Shown piece after piece: positions 23,346-30,434 of a stretch of DNA of 58,051 nucleotides. How positions within the stretch are numbered: the stretch's first letter is position 1; each line of letters starts with the position of its first letter. The stretch covers positions 1-58,051 of the forward strand of contig NZ_CALEFV010000190.1 in assembly GCF_937877005.1 (NCBI RefSeq), given 5' to 3'. The notes under the pieces are model-generated. The model was not told the DNA's origin. It searched no databases and saw only the letters and a list, made by a program, of their open reading frames with translations. The stretch is from an uncultured Fibrobacter sp. (GTDB lineage: Bacteria; Fibrobacterota; Fibrobacteria; Fibrobacterales; Fibrobacteraceae). The translations under genes were made by a program, and so were the position numbers.

Positions 23346-24761
23346 TTAGCGTTGCTTGATGTACTTGCGGACGTCGGTGACACAGCCTTCGATGGCGGCG
23401 GCGGCCACCATGGCGGGGCTCATGAGGATGGTGCGGCCCGTGGGGCTGCCCTGACGGCCCTTGAAGTTACGGTTGCTGGAGGAGGCACTCACCTGGCGAC
23501 CCTTGAGCTTGTCCGGGTTCATGGCGAGGCAGAGCGAGCAGCCTGCTTCGCGCCATTCGGCACCGGCTTCCTTGAAAATCTTGTCGAGACCGAGAGCTTC
23601 GGCTTCCACCTTGATCTTCATGGAACCCGGAACGACCCACATCTTCACGGTCGGGGCGACCTTGTGGCCCTTGATGATTTCGGCGGCGGCCTGCAAGTCG
23701 CTGAGGCGGCCGTTGGTGCAGCTACCCACGAAGGCGATGTCGATGGGGCGGCCAATCATCTTGGAACCTTCTTCCCAGCCCATGTATTCGTAGGCTTCGG
23801 AGATGACCTTCTTTTCGCTGCCTTCGAATTCGTCAATCTTCGGCATGTTGCCGTTCAGCGGGATGGCCTGAGCTGGAGTGATACCCCAGGTAACCATCGG
23901 TTCGAGGTTGTCGCAGTTGATTTCGACTTCGTCGTCAAACTGGGCGTCGGCGTCGGTAGCCACGGACTTCCAGTAAGCGACGGCTTCGTCCCACTTGTCG
24001 GCCTTCGGGGCGTACGGACGGCCCTTGAGGTATTCGAAAGTCTTTTCGTCGGGGTTGCAGTAACCGACGCGGGCGCCGCCTTCGATAGCCATGTTGCAGA
24101 CCGTCATACGGCCTTCCATGCCCATTTCTTCGATGACCGGACCGGCAAATTCATAAGCGTAGCCAACGCCACCATTCACGCCGAGCTTAGCGATGTAGGC
24201 GAGGGCCACGTCCTTGGCAGTCACGCCCGGCTTGAGCTTGCCGGTGAACTTGATGCGGCGAGTCTTGAGCGGGCTCATGGCGAGCGTCTGGGTGGCGAGA
24301 ACGTCTGCCACCTGGCTTGTGCCGATGCCGAAAGCGATAGCACCGAAGGCACCGTGGGTTGCCGTGTGGGAGTCACCGCAGGCAACGGTCATGCCCGGCT
24401 GGGTCACGCCTTCTTCGGGGCCCACGATGTGGATAACGCCCTGTTCGGCGGTAGCGGGGCCAAAGAACTTGATGCCGTTGTTCTTGGTGTTGTTTTCAAT
24501 GTGGGAGAACATCTCTTCGGAAATGCCGTCCTTGAGCGGGCGGTTACGTTCCGGGAAGGTGGTCGGGATAATGTGGTCCACCGTGGCGAAAGTGCGTTCC
24601 GGGAACAGCACCTTCTGGCCTTCTTCGCGGAGCTGCGCAAAAGCCTGCGGGCTCGTGACTTCGTGGCAGAGGTGGAGCCCGATAAAGAGCTGGCACTGGC
24701 CGCTCGGGAGCTTAGCTACCGTGTGGCTTTCAAAAATCTTCTGATAGAGTGATTTTCCCAT
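23346..24761 (-). CDS. leuC: 3-isopropylmalate dehydratase large subunit
   Basis: 471 residues, full length. It carries the 4Fe-4S cluster of the dehydratase. Cluster cysteines are in FVGSCTNGRLSDL and EAGCSLCLAMNPDKL; substrate-binding TVACGDSHTATHGAFGA and SSNRNFKGRQG are conserved. The gene completely lacks TTA, CTA and TCA codons over most of its length, a sign of high-expression codon bias. A TATATT -10 box lies about 60 bases upstream. Confidence 0.96.
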   Translation of the reverse strand: MGKSLYQKIFESHTVAKLPSGQCQLFIGLHLCHEVTSPQAFAQLREEGQKVLFPERTFATVDHIIPTTFPERNRPLKDGISEEMFSHIENNTKNNGIKFFGPATAEQGVIHIVGPEEGVTQPGMTVACGDSHTATHGAFGAIAFGIGTSQVADVLATQTLAMSPLKTRRIKFTGKLKPGVTAKDVALAYIAKLGVNGGVGYAYEFAGPVIEEMGMEGRMTVCNMAIEGGARVGYCNPDEKTFEYLKGRPYAPKADKWDEAVAYWKSVATDADAQFDDEVEINCDNLEPMVTWGITPAQAIPLNGNMPKIDEFEGSEKKVISEAYEYMGWEEGSKMIGRPIDIAFVGSCTNGRLSDLQAAAEIIKGHKVAPTVKMWVVPGSMKIKVEAEALGLDKIFKEAGAEWREAGCSLCLAMNPDKLKGRQVSASSSNRNFKGRQGSPTGRTILMSPAMVAAAAIEGCVTDVRKYIKQR

Positions 24762-24821
24762 GATTTTGTCTCTTTTTTATGCCTTTTCGAATTATTCTCC
24801 AGGCTGATTAATTGCGGCGTA

Positions 24822-24827
24822 AATATA
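24822..24827 (-). promoter_or_regulatory. -10 box of leuCD
   Basis: TATATT on the minus strand, preceded by a T-rich stretch; start near 24815, leaving a leader of about 55 bases. No leader peptide rich in leucine codons is visible there. Confidence 0.45.
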
Positions 24828-24940
24828 GAAAAAACGAAAATGGGTGTCTAGCGGCGTTTGGGGATGCCTGTTTAACGGGAAAAAGTGATGTAGAACACGT
24901 TTTGCTGAAAATCTGTTGTCTTGGTAACAATAGTAAACGA

Positions 24941-24998
24941 TTTATACCCAAAAAAAAGCATTAGAATTCGCATTATGAAAGTATTTTTAGGGTATAAA
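24941..24998 (+). promoter_or_regulatory. Long inverted repeat upstream of the GH5 gene
   Basis: TTTATACCC (24941-24949) and GGGTATAAA (24990-24998) are perfect inverted copies 40 bases apart, with A-rich and T-rich inner flanks that extend the pairing after one mismatch. Inside is GCATTA-GAATTC-GCATTA. It ends 12 bases before the start codon, close to the ribosome binding site. Confidence 0.55.
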
Positions 24999-25010
24999 CA
25001 GCGAGGTACC

Positions 25011-27395
25011 ATGTTTATTCGTAAAAATTCGTTCCAGGCGATCGTTTTTTCTTCCATGTTGCTGTCATCTGCAGCCTTTATCGCCTGTTCTGATGATTCT
25101 TCTGCTTCTGGAACTTCTGAAAATGAGGTCCCTGTAGATTCCACTAATGTTAATATTCCTGGGGGTGATCCGACTATTCCGACTGATCCGACGCAACCGG
25201 GCGTTCCGGGTGAATCCAGTAGTTCTGGCGAAACGACCCAGACTCCGGAAGAACCGGAACAAAGCATTGCGGATACCCCTATCTCTGAAGATGAACTGAA
25301 GGACGATGGTGCGGCTGACGTGACCTCGCTTGCGATCAATGTTTCGGGTGCCGCAGAAATCGGTCCCTTCGCCGATGGAGCTGCGGTATCGGTCTATTCT
25401 GTAGATGCGAAGACCATGGTGTCGTCTACCACTAAGATTGATGCTAAGGTTTCCGGAAATTTGGGAAAATTCTCGGTAACGGGCAATTTGACCTCAGCCA
25501 TAGCAAGTGTTGAAGTTTCAGGTAGCTATGTCAATTTTGCGATGGATGAACAGCATTTTGCAAGGCTTCCTCTTAAGTCGCTGACCGATATGCGTAACCG
25601 TAAGACGGTCAATGTAAACGTCCTTACTCATATTGAGTATGGCCGTGTGCAGAATTTGGTGTCTCAACAAGGACTGAGCTTTACTGCTGCTAAAATCCGT
25701 GCCGAAAAGGAAGTACAGGAAGCTTTCGGCTTCAAGCATGATTCTACCTTATTTGAAGATATTACGCTCTTCTCTACGGGTGATGCAGTGCGTAATTTGC
25801 AAGCTGTATCGACGGTGCTTCTGATGGACCGTAATGCAGATGAAGTTGATGTGCTTCTTTCCAAAATATCGCAGGATATTGCCGAGGACGGCACATGGGA
25901 TGACGAGGATTCCAAGGCACTTCTTGGTGACGCAGCCTTCGAAAATGACATTTCGGATGCGTACAACAAACTGATTCGCTTGGGTGGCTCCGATATCGAA
26001 AATTACCAGAGTTCTGTTGATGCCATCTGGGCTTCTGCTTATGGACTCGGAAAGTGTGACGCGTCCAATGACCGTCAGTTGAAGCCGAATGCGAATACGA
26101 AGAGCGGCCGTTATGGCTCTCAGTTTGTTTGCCGTGATGGCGCTTGGTCTGTTGCGACAAAGGCTATTCTCACGGACTACAGCGCAACGGCTCAATATGG
26201 CGCATGTACGGAAGCGAACGAGGGCAAAATGGAGCTGCAGGCCGATGGAAGCTATGTCATTTGTAGCCGGGAAACCTGGCGCGAGGCGACCAGCTCGGAC
26301 ATTGATAACCTAAAGGTTGCCGAATCGAATGGCGCCTGCACTGCCGATAAGGCTGGAAATATCGTCCAGGTTGGATCGGACTACTACATTTGTAGTTCTA
26401 ATATTTGGCTCAAGACGAAGAATACGCCGGTTGACTATTCCAAGGGCCGAGCAATGAATAAGCGTCTTGGTCGTGGCATCAACTTCGGTAACTCCTGGGA
26501 TTCTCAGGGAAGTGATGATTGTGGCTGGAGCAACTGCATTCAGGATGGCTGGTTCAAGATTGCGAAGGATGCCGGTTTCAATTCTATCCGTCTTCCGGTT
26601 CGCTGGGACAATGATGCCTCTGGTAGCAATGTGAGCAGCAGCAGGCTTGCTGGTGTGAAGGCTGACATTGAACTTGCCCTAGCTCAGGGAATGGTCGTGA
26701 TCGTAAACTTCCATCATCATGCTATAGCATCCAAGTACAGCTCTAGCGAAAAGGAAAGATTCGTGGCCATGTGGGCTCAGGTGGCGAAGGAAATGGATAA
26801 GTACGGAGATGACAAGATTGTTCTTGAAATATTGAATGAACCGAATGGAATCACTGTGGATCAGGTGAATGATTTGATGACTTCGGCTTACAAGGTCATT
26901 CGTCAGAATGCGCCGGGCAAGACAATCATGTTCGAAGCTGGCGGATACGCCAAGTTTGCCCAAATCAAGAACTTGACGCTGCCTGCCGATGGTAACATCA
27001 TTGTGAGCGGCCATTACTATGAACCCTATGGCTTTACGCATCAGGGACATGGTTACAATGCCAGCGCGTCGGCAACCTTCTCGACGAAGACTATTAACAA
27101 TGATTTCCAGGACTATGCTGATGCGATTTCCCAGACGTTCCCTGATATTAATGGTGGTTGCGTGCCGATAAATATGGGTGAATTTGGCGTGGCAACGACT
27201 AATGGTGGAAGCCAGGTGTCCGAATCCAGTCGTGCCCAGTGGACCGATGCCGTCATTGCCGCTGCCGAAAAGCATGGATTCTCCTGGCAGTACTGGGGCT
27301 TCGCTGGAGTCGGTGGCTTCGAAGCCTATAACAAGAATTCCGGTCAGTGGTATAGTGAAATTTACCAGGTGTTCCAGAAGTACCTGTCCAAGTAG
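25011..27395 (+). CDS. Glycoside hydrolase family 5 cellulase, lipoprotein
   Basis: 794 residues from the ATG at 25011 (GCGAGG upstream); earlier in-frame ATGs lie in the leader hairpin. Lipobox FIAC at about residue 22, then Ser/Thr/Pro-rich linker (25-90). Residues 100-340 form an Ala/Val/Asp-rich region like domains found in other Fibrobacter lipoproteins, role unknown. About 346-470 are three similar ~50-residue modules, each with a Cys pair and a closing YxIC-W or FVC-W. The GH5 barrel spans about 480-794: RGINFGNSWDSQG, IRLPVRWDN, VIVNFHHH, ILNEPNG (acid/base Glu610), GHYYEPYGFTHQ, INMGEFGV (nucleophile Glu724). Retaining endo-beta-1,4-glucanase is likely. Confidence 0.92.
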   Translation: MFIRKNSFQAIVFSSMLLSSAAFIACSDDSSASGTSENEVPVDSTNVNIPGGDPTIPTDPTQPGVPGESSSSGETTQTPEEPEQSIADTPISEDELKDDGAADVTSLAINVSGAAEIGPFADGAAVSVYSVDAKTMVSSTTKIDAKVSGNLGKFSVTGNLTSAIASVEVSGSYVNFAMDEQHFARLPLKSLTDMRNRKTVNVNVLTHIEYGRVQNLVSQQGLSFTAAKIRAEKEVQEAFGFKHDSTLFEDITLFSTGDAVRNLQAVSTVLLMDRNADEVDVLLSKISQDIAEDGTWDDEDSKALLGDAAFENDISDAYNKLIRLGGSDIENYQSSVDAIWASAYGLGKCDASNDRQLKPNANTKSGRYGSQFVCRDGAWSVATKAILTDYSATAQYGACTEANEGKMELQADGSYVICSRETWREATSSDIDNLKVAESNGACTADKAGNIVQVGSDYYICSSNIWLKTKNTPVDYSKGRAMNKRLGRGINFGNSWDSQGSDDCGWSNCIQDGWFKIAKDAGFNSIRLPVRWDNDASGSNVSSSRLAGVKADIELALAQGMVVIVNFHHHAIASKYSSSEKERFVAMWAQVAKEMDKYGDDKIVLEILNEPNGITVDQVNDLMTSAYKVIRQNAPGKTIMFEAGGYAKFAQIKNLTLPADGNIIVSGHYYEPYGFTHQGHGYNASASATFSTKTINNDFQDYADAISQTFPDINGGCVPINMGEFGVATTNGGSQVSESSRAQWTDAVIAAAEKHGFSWQYWGFAGVGGFEAYNKNSGQWYSEIYQVFQKYLSK

Positions 27396-27417
27396 AGTTT
27401 GATCTCCTCACAGAAAC

Positions 27418-27447
27418 AAAGAACCCGCGGGTAACCGCGGGTTCTTT
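27418..27447. terminator. Bidirectional intrinsic terminator
   Basis: AAAGAACCCGCGG, loop GTAA, CCGCGGGTTCTTTT: a 13-bp perfect stem with T tail on both strands, between the convergent GH5 and lipoprotein genes. Confidence 0.9.
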
Positions 27448-27468
27448 TCTGCAAAAAGAAAAAGAATA

Positions 27469-27918
27469 TTAATACTGTTCGATTTGTGTATCGAAGTGGT
27501 ACTTTTCGTGATAGTAGGCGAGCATTTCGCTTGTGCTCGTGAATGCTCCGGCGCGAATAGCGGAACGAACTTCCGGATTGTTGCGGGACATTTCAATGAT
27601 TTTTGCATCTATGTCCTTGAACAGCAAGGTGTTAGATGCCATTGCAACATGGTTCTGGTTGTAGTCCAGATGGTAACGGCGTTCCAACATCTGGAAAAGT
27701 TCGGACTGGCACTGGTTTTCAGGAGGGTGTTTCTTGACCACGGGCATGTAGCACTTGTTGATGTAGTCCTGTTTGTAGGAAATAATCATTTCATCAATGG
27801 CAGGAATGTTGTGGTCGGAATCGTGATCGGCAAGTTCAGCTTTAGGGGTGACTACTCCGGAGCATCCGGTAAGGAATGCGGTGGCAATGGATGCAAGAGC
27901 CAAAACTCTAAACTTCAT
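27469..27918 (-). CDS. Lipoprotein of unknown function
   Basis: 149 residues. Lipobox LTGC (Cys19) after a short hydrophobic signal; AAGGA about 10 bases before the ATG. The mature protein is helical and charged, with Cys in INKCYMPV and ENQCQSEL that may pair. The C-terminal EMLAYYHEKYHFDTQIEQY is Tyr/His-rich. No family recognised. It converges on GH5 and follows the M23 gene on the same strand after a 192-base gap, which holds only its own leader and a hairpin (28092-28110). Confidence 0.65.
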   Translation of the reverse strand: MKFRVLALASIATAFLTGCSGVVTPKAELADHDSDHNIPAIDEMIISYKQDYINKCYMPVVKKHPPENQCQSELFQMLERRYHLDYNQNHVAMASNTLLFKDIDAKIIEMSRNNPEVRSAIRAGAFTSTSEMLAYYHEKYHFDTQIEQY

Positions 27919-28091
27919 TTATCGTGTCCTTTTTTTTGTTGATACCAAATCCCTAATTCCGAAACAAAATTATTTAAATGTCAAATTGTTGGCGAGGGTC
28001 GCAATGTAATAAATAGCTTACAACATGGGAAAAAAAACGGTATGAGAACACTTTTTGCTCTCTGGCGTGATTGGCATCACTTGTGGCAAAC

Positions 28092-28110
28092 TGTTGCTAG
28101 TTTCGCAACA
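28092..28110 (-). terminator. Hairpin just after the M23 gene stop
   Basis: TGTTGC and GCAACA pair around a 7-base loop directly beside the stop codon of the M23 gene. The following T run is poor, so terminator function is uncertain. Confidence 0.35.
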
Positions 28111-29625
28111 TCATTTGTTGGGCTTGAATTGATAGAACCACTTTATCGGATCTATTACTTTGTACCTAACATTGCCGATGCGCTTGTCACCATTCTTGCT
28201 GATGATCCCAGTGACAATATGGGCGTGCGGTCCGGTCGTGTGGCCAGTAAGTCCGACTGTTGCAATGGGATCGCCGGCCATGACTTCCTGCCCATCCAGA
28301 TACAGCAATTGATCGCAGTGCATGAAGATGATAACATCTTTTTGACGTACGAGTCCAATGATGATTCCTCCTCGTTCATCTCGGCTAGTCCAAGCCTTGG
28401 CGGCAAAGGGGGCGAGGATTCGCGCCCCCTGTCTGCTGGCAACATCGATTCCATTATGTTGTCTGAATTGCGGTGTCGCTTTGGCATGGTAGAATTCCGT
28501 GAGATAGGCGACGCTGTCAGAAACGATCGATGTCCAATATTTCCATGCGGCTCCGATAGAATCGGAGGCGGTGTTCTCGACAAAATCGGGTCTAGAAAAC
28601 TTGATGACAGTTCCCTGCGGTGGAATGTTTATTTTGTTGTTTTCCCAGGATCTTGGAGGAAACCCGTTTTCTTCGAGCGTAACATCAATATATTGTCGCA
28701 CCATGCGGTCCGAAGTAATCAACGCGTTGAACCGGCCTATTGCATACCTTGCGATACGTTGCATGGACTCCTTTCCGTCGAAAGTGTATTCGAAGGAGGG
28801 GGATATCGAAAGGTGATCGCGTTCATGAATCCTGTTTCGGCTAGTGGATAGGCTAGACTCTGCCTTTGAAATATAGAAGAAAGGGACGGCGATGGCGACA
28901 AGTAACAGGAGCGGGAATAATATTCGGAAAGCTTTCGAAGATCCGTCGAGTGGGTTTTTTTCAAGGATAGATATCTTGTGCAGTGGTTCGATGATCTTGG
29001 CCAGTGTTGCGGGATTTTTTTTCCAGTTGCATTGCCTGATTTCTTTGAAAAAGGAATGGCTGCGCTTTACTGCATTGTATGCGTGGTAGTATTTCTTTTT
29101 GTTTGGTTTTTGCGGCAGAAGCCACAAAAGGTTCGCGCTGTTGAAATGCGATAGGCCCTCTAGGAATGCCGATGCCGTTTCGACACTTTCTGCGTCAATG
29201 ACGATGAGCCTAGAAATCAATTTGCTGTAATTGGCTTCTGCATCATTGATGTTATTGGGGAGGATGAATATTATTTGCGGAATCTTTTTCTTGATCTGCT
29301 GAATGTTGTGGTAAAGAAGTCTGAAATCGTTGTCGTTTTGAGGAAAGCTCCTAGGCCCGGTAACAGTCCATCCGTCTGTAACAGAGTCTAGTTGATCAAG
29401 AATGTCCTTGCTGAGTGTTTTTTTGTATAGGTCGGAACACTCGATGGGGGCGTTTCCCTTGAAGGTGTTCATACCTGAAAAATCAACTACGATAAAACGA
29501 GCGCCGGCGTTTAACGCCAGCGCAAGCTCTTGCAAGGCTTTGAGTGAAATCTCGTTTTCGCCAGGAAAGACGAAACTAGTGACTCCACCTTGCCCATATA
29601 GGTCGTTTAGGACCTTTTTCTGCAT
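28111..29625 (-). CDS. Transmembrane M23 peptidase with MinD-like cytoplasmic domain
   Basis: 504 residues; AAGGAG before the ATG. Residues 1-215 read like a ParA/MinD-type NTPase fold: TSFVFPGENEISLKALQ aligns with the Walker A strand-loop-helix and ALNAGARFIVVDFSG with the following strand, but the GK-[ST] of Walker A is missing. Residues 234-252 form one transmembrane helix (ILFPLLLLVAIAVPFFYI). The periplasmic part ends in an M23/LytM domain with all expected zinc and catalytic residues: His390 and Asp394 (QHNGID), His436 (FMHCDQ), His467 and His469 (GPHAH). It should cut peptidoglycan cross-bridges. The 136-residue protein gene lies 9 bases upstream. Confidence 0.82.
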   Translation of the reverse strand: MQKKVLNDLYGQGGVTSFVFPGENEISLKALQELALALNAGARFIVVDFSGMNTFKGNAPIECSDLYKKTLSKDILDQLDSVTDGWTVTGPRSFPQNDNDFRLLYHNIQQIKKKIPQIIFILPNNINDAEANYSKLISRLIVIDAESVETASAFLEGLSHFNSANLLWLLPQKPNKKKYYHAYNAVKRSHSFFKEIRQCNWKKNPATLAKIIEPLHKISILEKNPLDGSSKAFRILFPLLLLVAIAVPFFYISKAESSLSTSRNRIHERDHLSISPSFEYTFDGKESMQRIARYAIGRFNALITSDRMVRQYIDVTLEENGFPPRSWENNKINIPPQGTVIKFSRPDFVENTASDSIGAAWKYWTSIVSDSVAYLTEFYHAKATPQFRQHNGIDVASRQGARILAPFAAKAWTSRDERGGIIIGLVRQKDVIIFMHCDQLLYLDGQEVMAGDPIATVGLTGHTTGPHAHIVTGIISKNGDKRIGNVRYKVIDPIKWFYQFKPNK

Positions 29626-29634
29626 GGCTCCTTG

Positions 29635-30045
29635 TTATGCCTTTGCTGTTCCGCGGGGGTAGGTGAAACCGGCGGGCGGAGCGGCGACAAACTTGTCGAC
29701 GAGCAGGTAGAGTTCCTCGGCAGAAGCTGCAGGATTGAAATAGATTTCCTGGTTCCTGTTCTGAGTGCGGCCTTTGAGAGGTTCATTCTTGCGAGAACGG
29801 CTCACTACGCCGAGCGGGAGAACTTCCAGAAGCGGAAGTAGGCCAAAATAGCGGAAAAGGCTGAAATTCTTCTGCCAGGTAGCGCGTTCGGCGAGAACCG
29901 CGAAAGTGCCGTCAAAAATAGCCTTCGTCTGGAGAAGTTCGTCGGAGGTCATGGTCACCAGCTGGTGGTTGGTGGGAAAGTTGTTCACGAAGTTTACCAT
30001 GTCGCCCTTGAGGTAATTGGCGTCGCAGAGAAAAACGAATTTCAT
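29635..30045 (-). CDS. Small cytoplasmic protein, possibly pseudo-receiver (CpaE N-domain-like)
   Basis: 136 residues, no signal peptide; AGGA lies 8 bases upstream. It opens with a strand KFVFLCDANYL and has alternating strands and helices (LLPLLEVLPLGVVSRSR) ending NPAASAEELYLLVDKFV, the layout of a response-regulator receiver with its final helix. The phosphoacceptor pattern is not convincing. In CpaE/TadZ proteins a pseudo-receiver precedes a MinD-like domain in one chain; here the MinD-like part is in the next gene, 9 bases away. This is inference from pattern only. Confidence 0.6.
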   Translation of the reverse strand: MKFVFLCDANYLKGDMVNFVNNFPTNHQLVTMTSDELLQTKAIFDGTFAVLAERATWQKNFSLFRYFGLLPLLEVLPLGVVSRSRKNEPLKGRTQNRNQEIYFNPAASAEELYLLVDKFVAAPPAGFTYPRGTAKA

Positions 30046-30338
30046 TTTTTATCCTGATTTTATTTGAGGTTGTGATTGCAAAATAGTTTTTTTTGAGCGA
30101 ATTGTCATTCATGCAGACCTTGTCAAGAAGCGAAATGCCTTGTTTTTGGAACTTTTTGTTCCGGTTTTTTGTAAAAAGTTTGTAAATTTTTTTTCTGAGA
30201 TCTTGTTTGGGAAGGGTAGAAAATTCTAACTCGTTGACAGTCAATGAGTTAAGAAAAATCTCCGTATTTGTCAACGGAAGAATTGCTTTTTTTTTATCAA
30301 ATTTTAGCGTTTTATTAATAAAAGGCCATTAAAAACAT

Positions 30339-30344
30339 TATATT
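30339..30344 (+). promoter_or_regulatory. -10 box of the giant repeat protein gene
   Basis: ATTATATTT; start expected near 30351. A weak TTAATA at 30315 (spacer 18) is the only -35 candidate. Confidence 0.45.
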
Positions 30345-30351
30345 TGACCTC

Positions 30352-30388
30352 AAAAACCGTCCCAACTTGTGTGGGCGGTCACGTTTTT
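30352..30388 (+). promoter_or_regulatory. Leader hairpin of the giant repeat protein mRNA
   Basis: AAAAACCGTCCCA pairs with TGGGCGGT-CAC-GTTTTT (single-base bulge and an AC bulge), ending in T5. TCAC/GTGA around the T run forms an alternative stem. It would lie at the very 5' end of the message, either as a stabilising cap hairpin or an attenuator. Confidence 0.45.
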
Positions 30389-30434
30389 GTGAATGCAAAA
30401 AAGCAAAGTGGATGAAAATTATGGGAGATCGTAA

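Larger units (their letters stand above)
30046..30434. other. Gene-free 389-base region before the giant repeat protein
   Basis: Very AT-rich with many T and A runs. I see no credible ORF (a minus-strand frame at 29912-30274 runs out of phase into the neighbouring gene). It contains the divergent promoters: for the plus strand a TATATT at 30339-30344 and a leader hairpin at 30352-30388. Confidence 0.6.

Noticed and set aside
23352..24752. 466-codon plus-strand ORF opposite leuC
   Set aside because: Mirror frame of a codon-biased gene; no motifs.
28042..28851. 269-codon plus-strand ORF opposite the M23 gene
   Set aside because: The minus strand encodes all M23 active-site residues; the plus frame shows no family pattern.
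29912..30274. Minus-strand 120-codon ORF overlapping the start of the 136-residue protein gene
   Set aside because: Its second half is out of frame within the better supported gene, and its first half is AT-rich intergenic DNA without a ribosome binding site.
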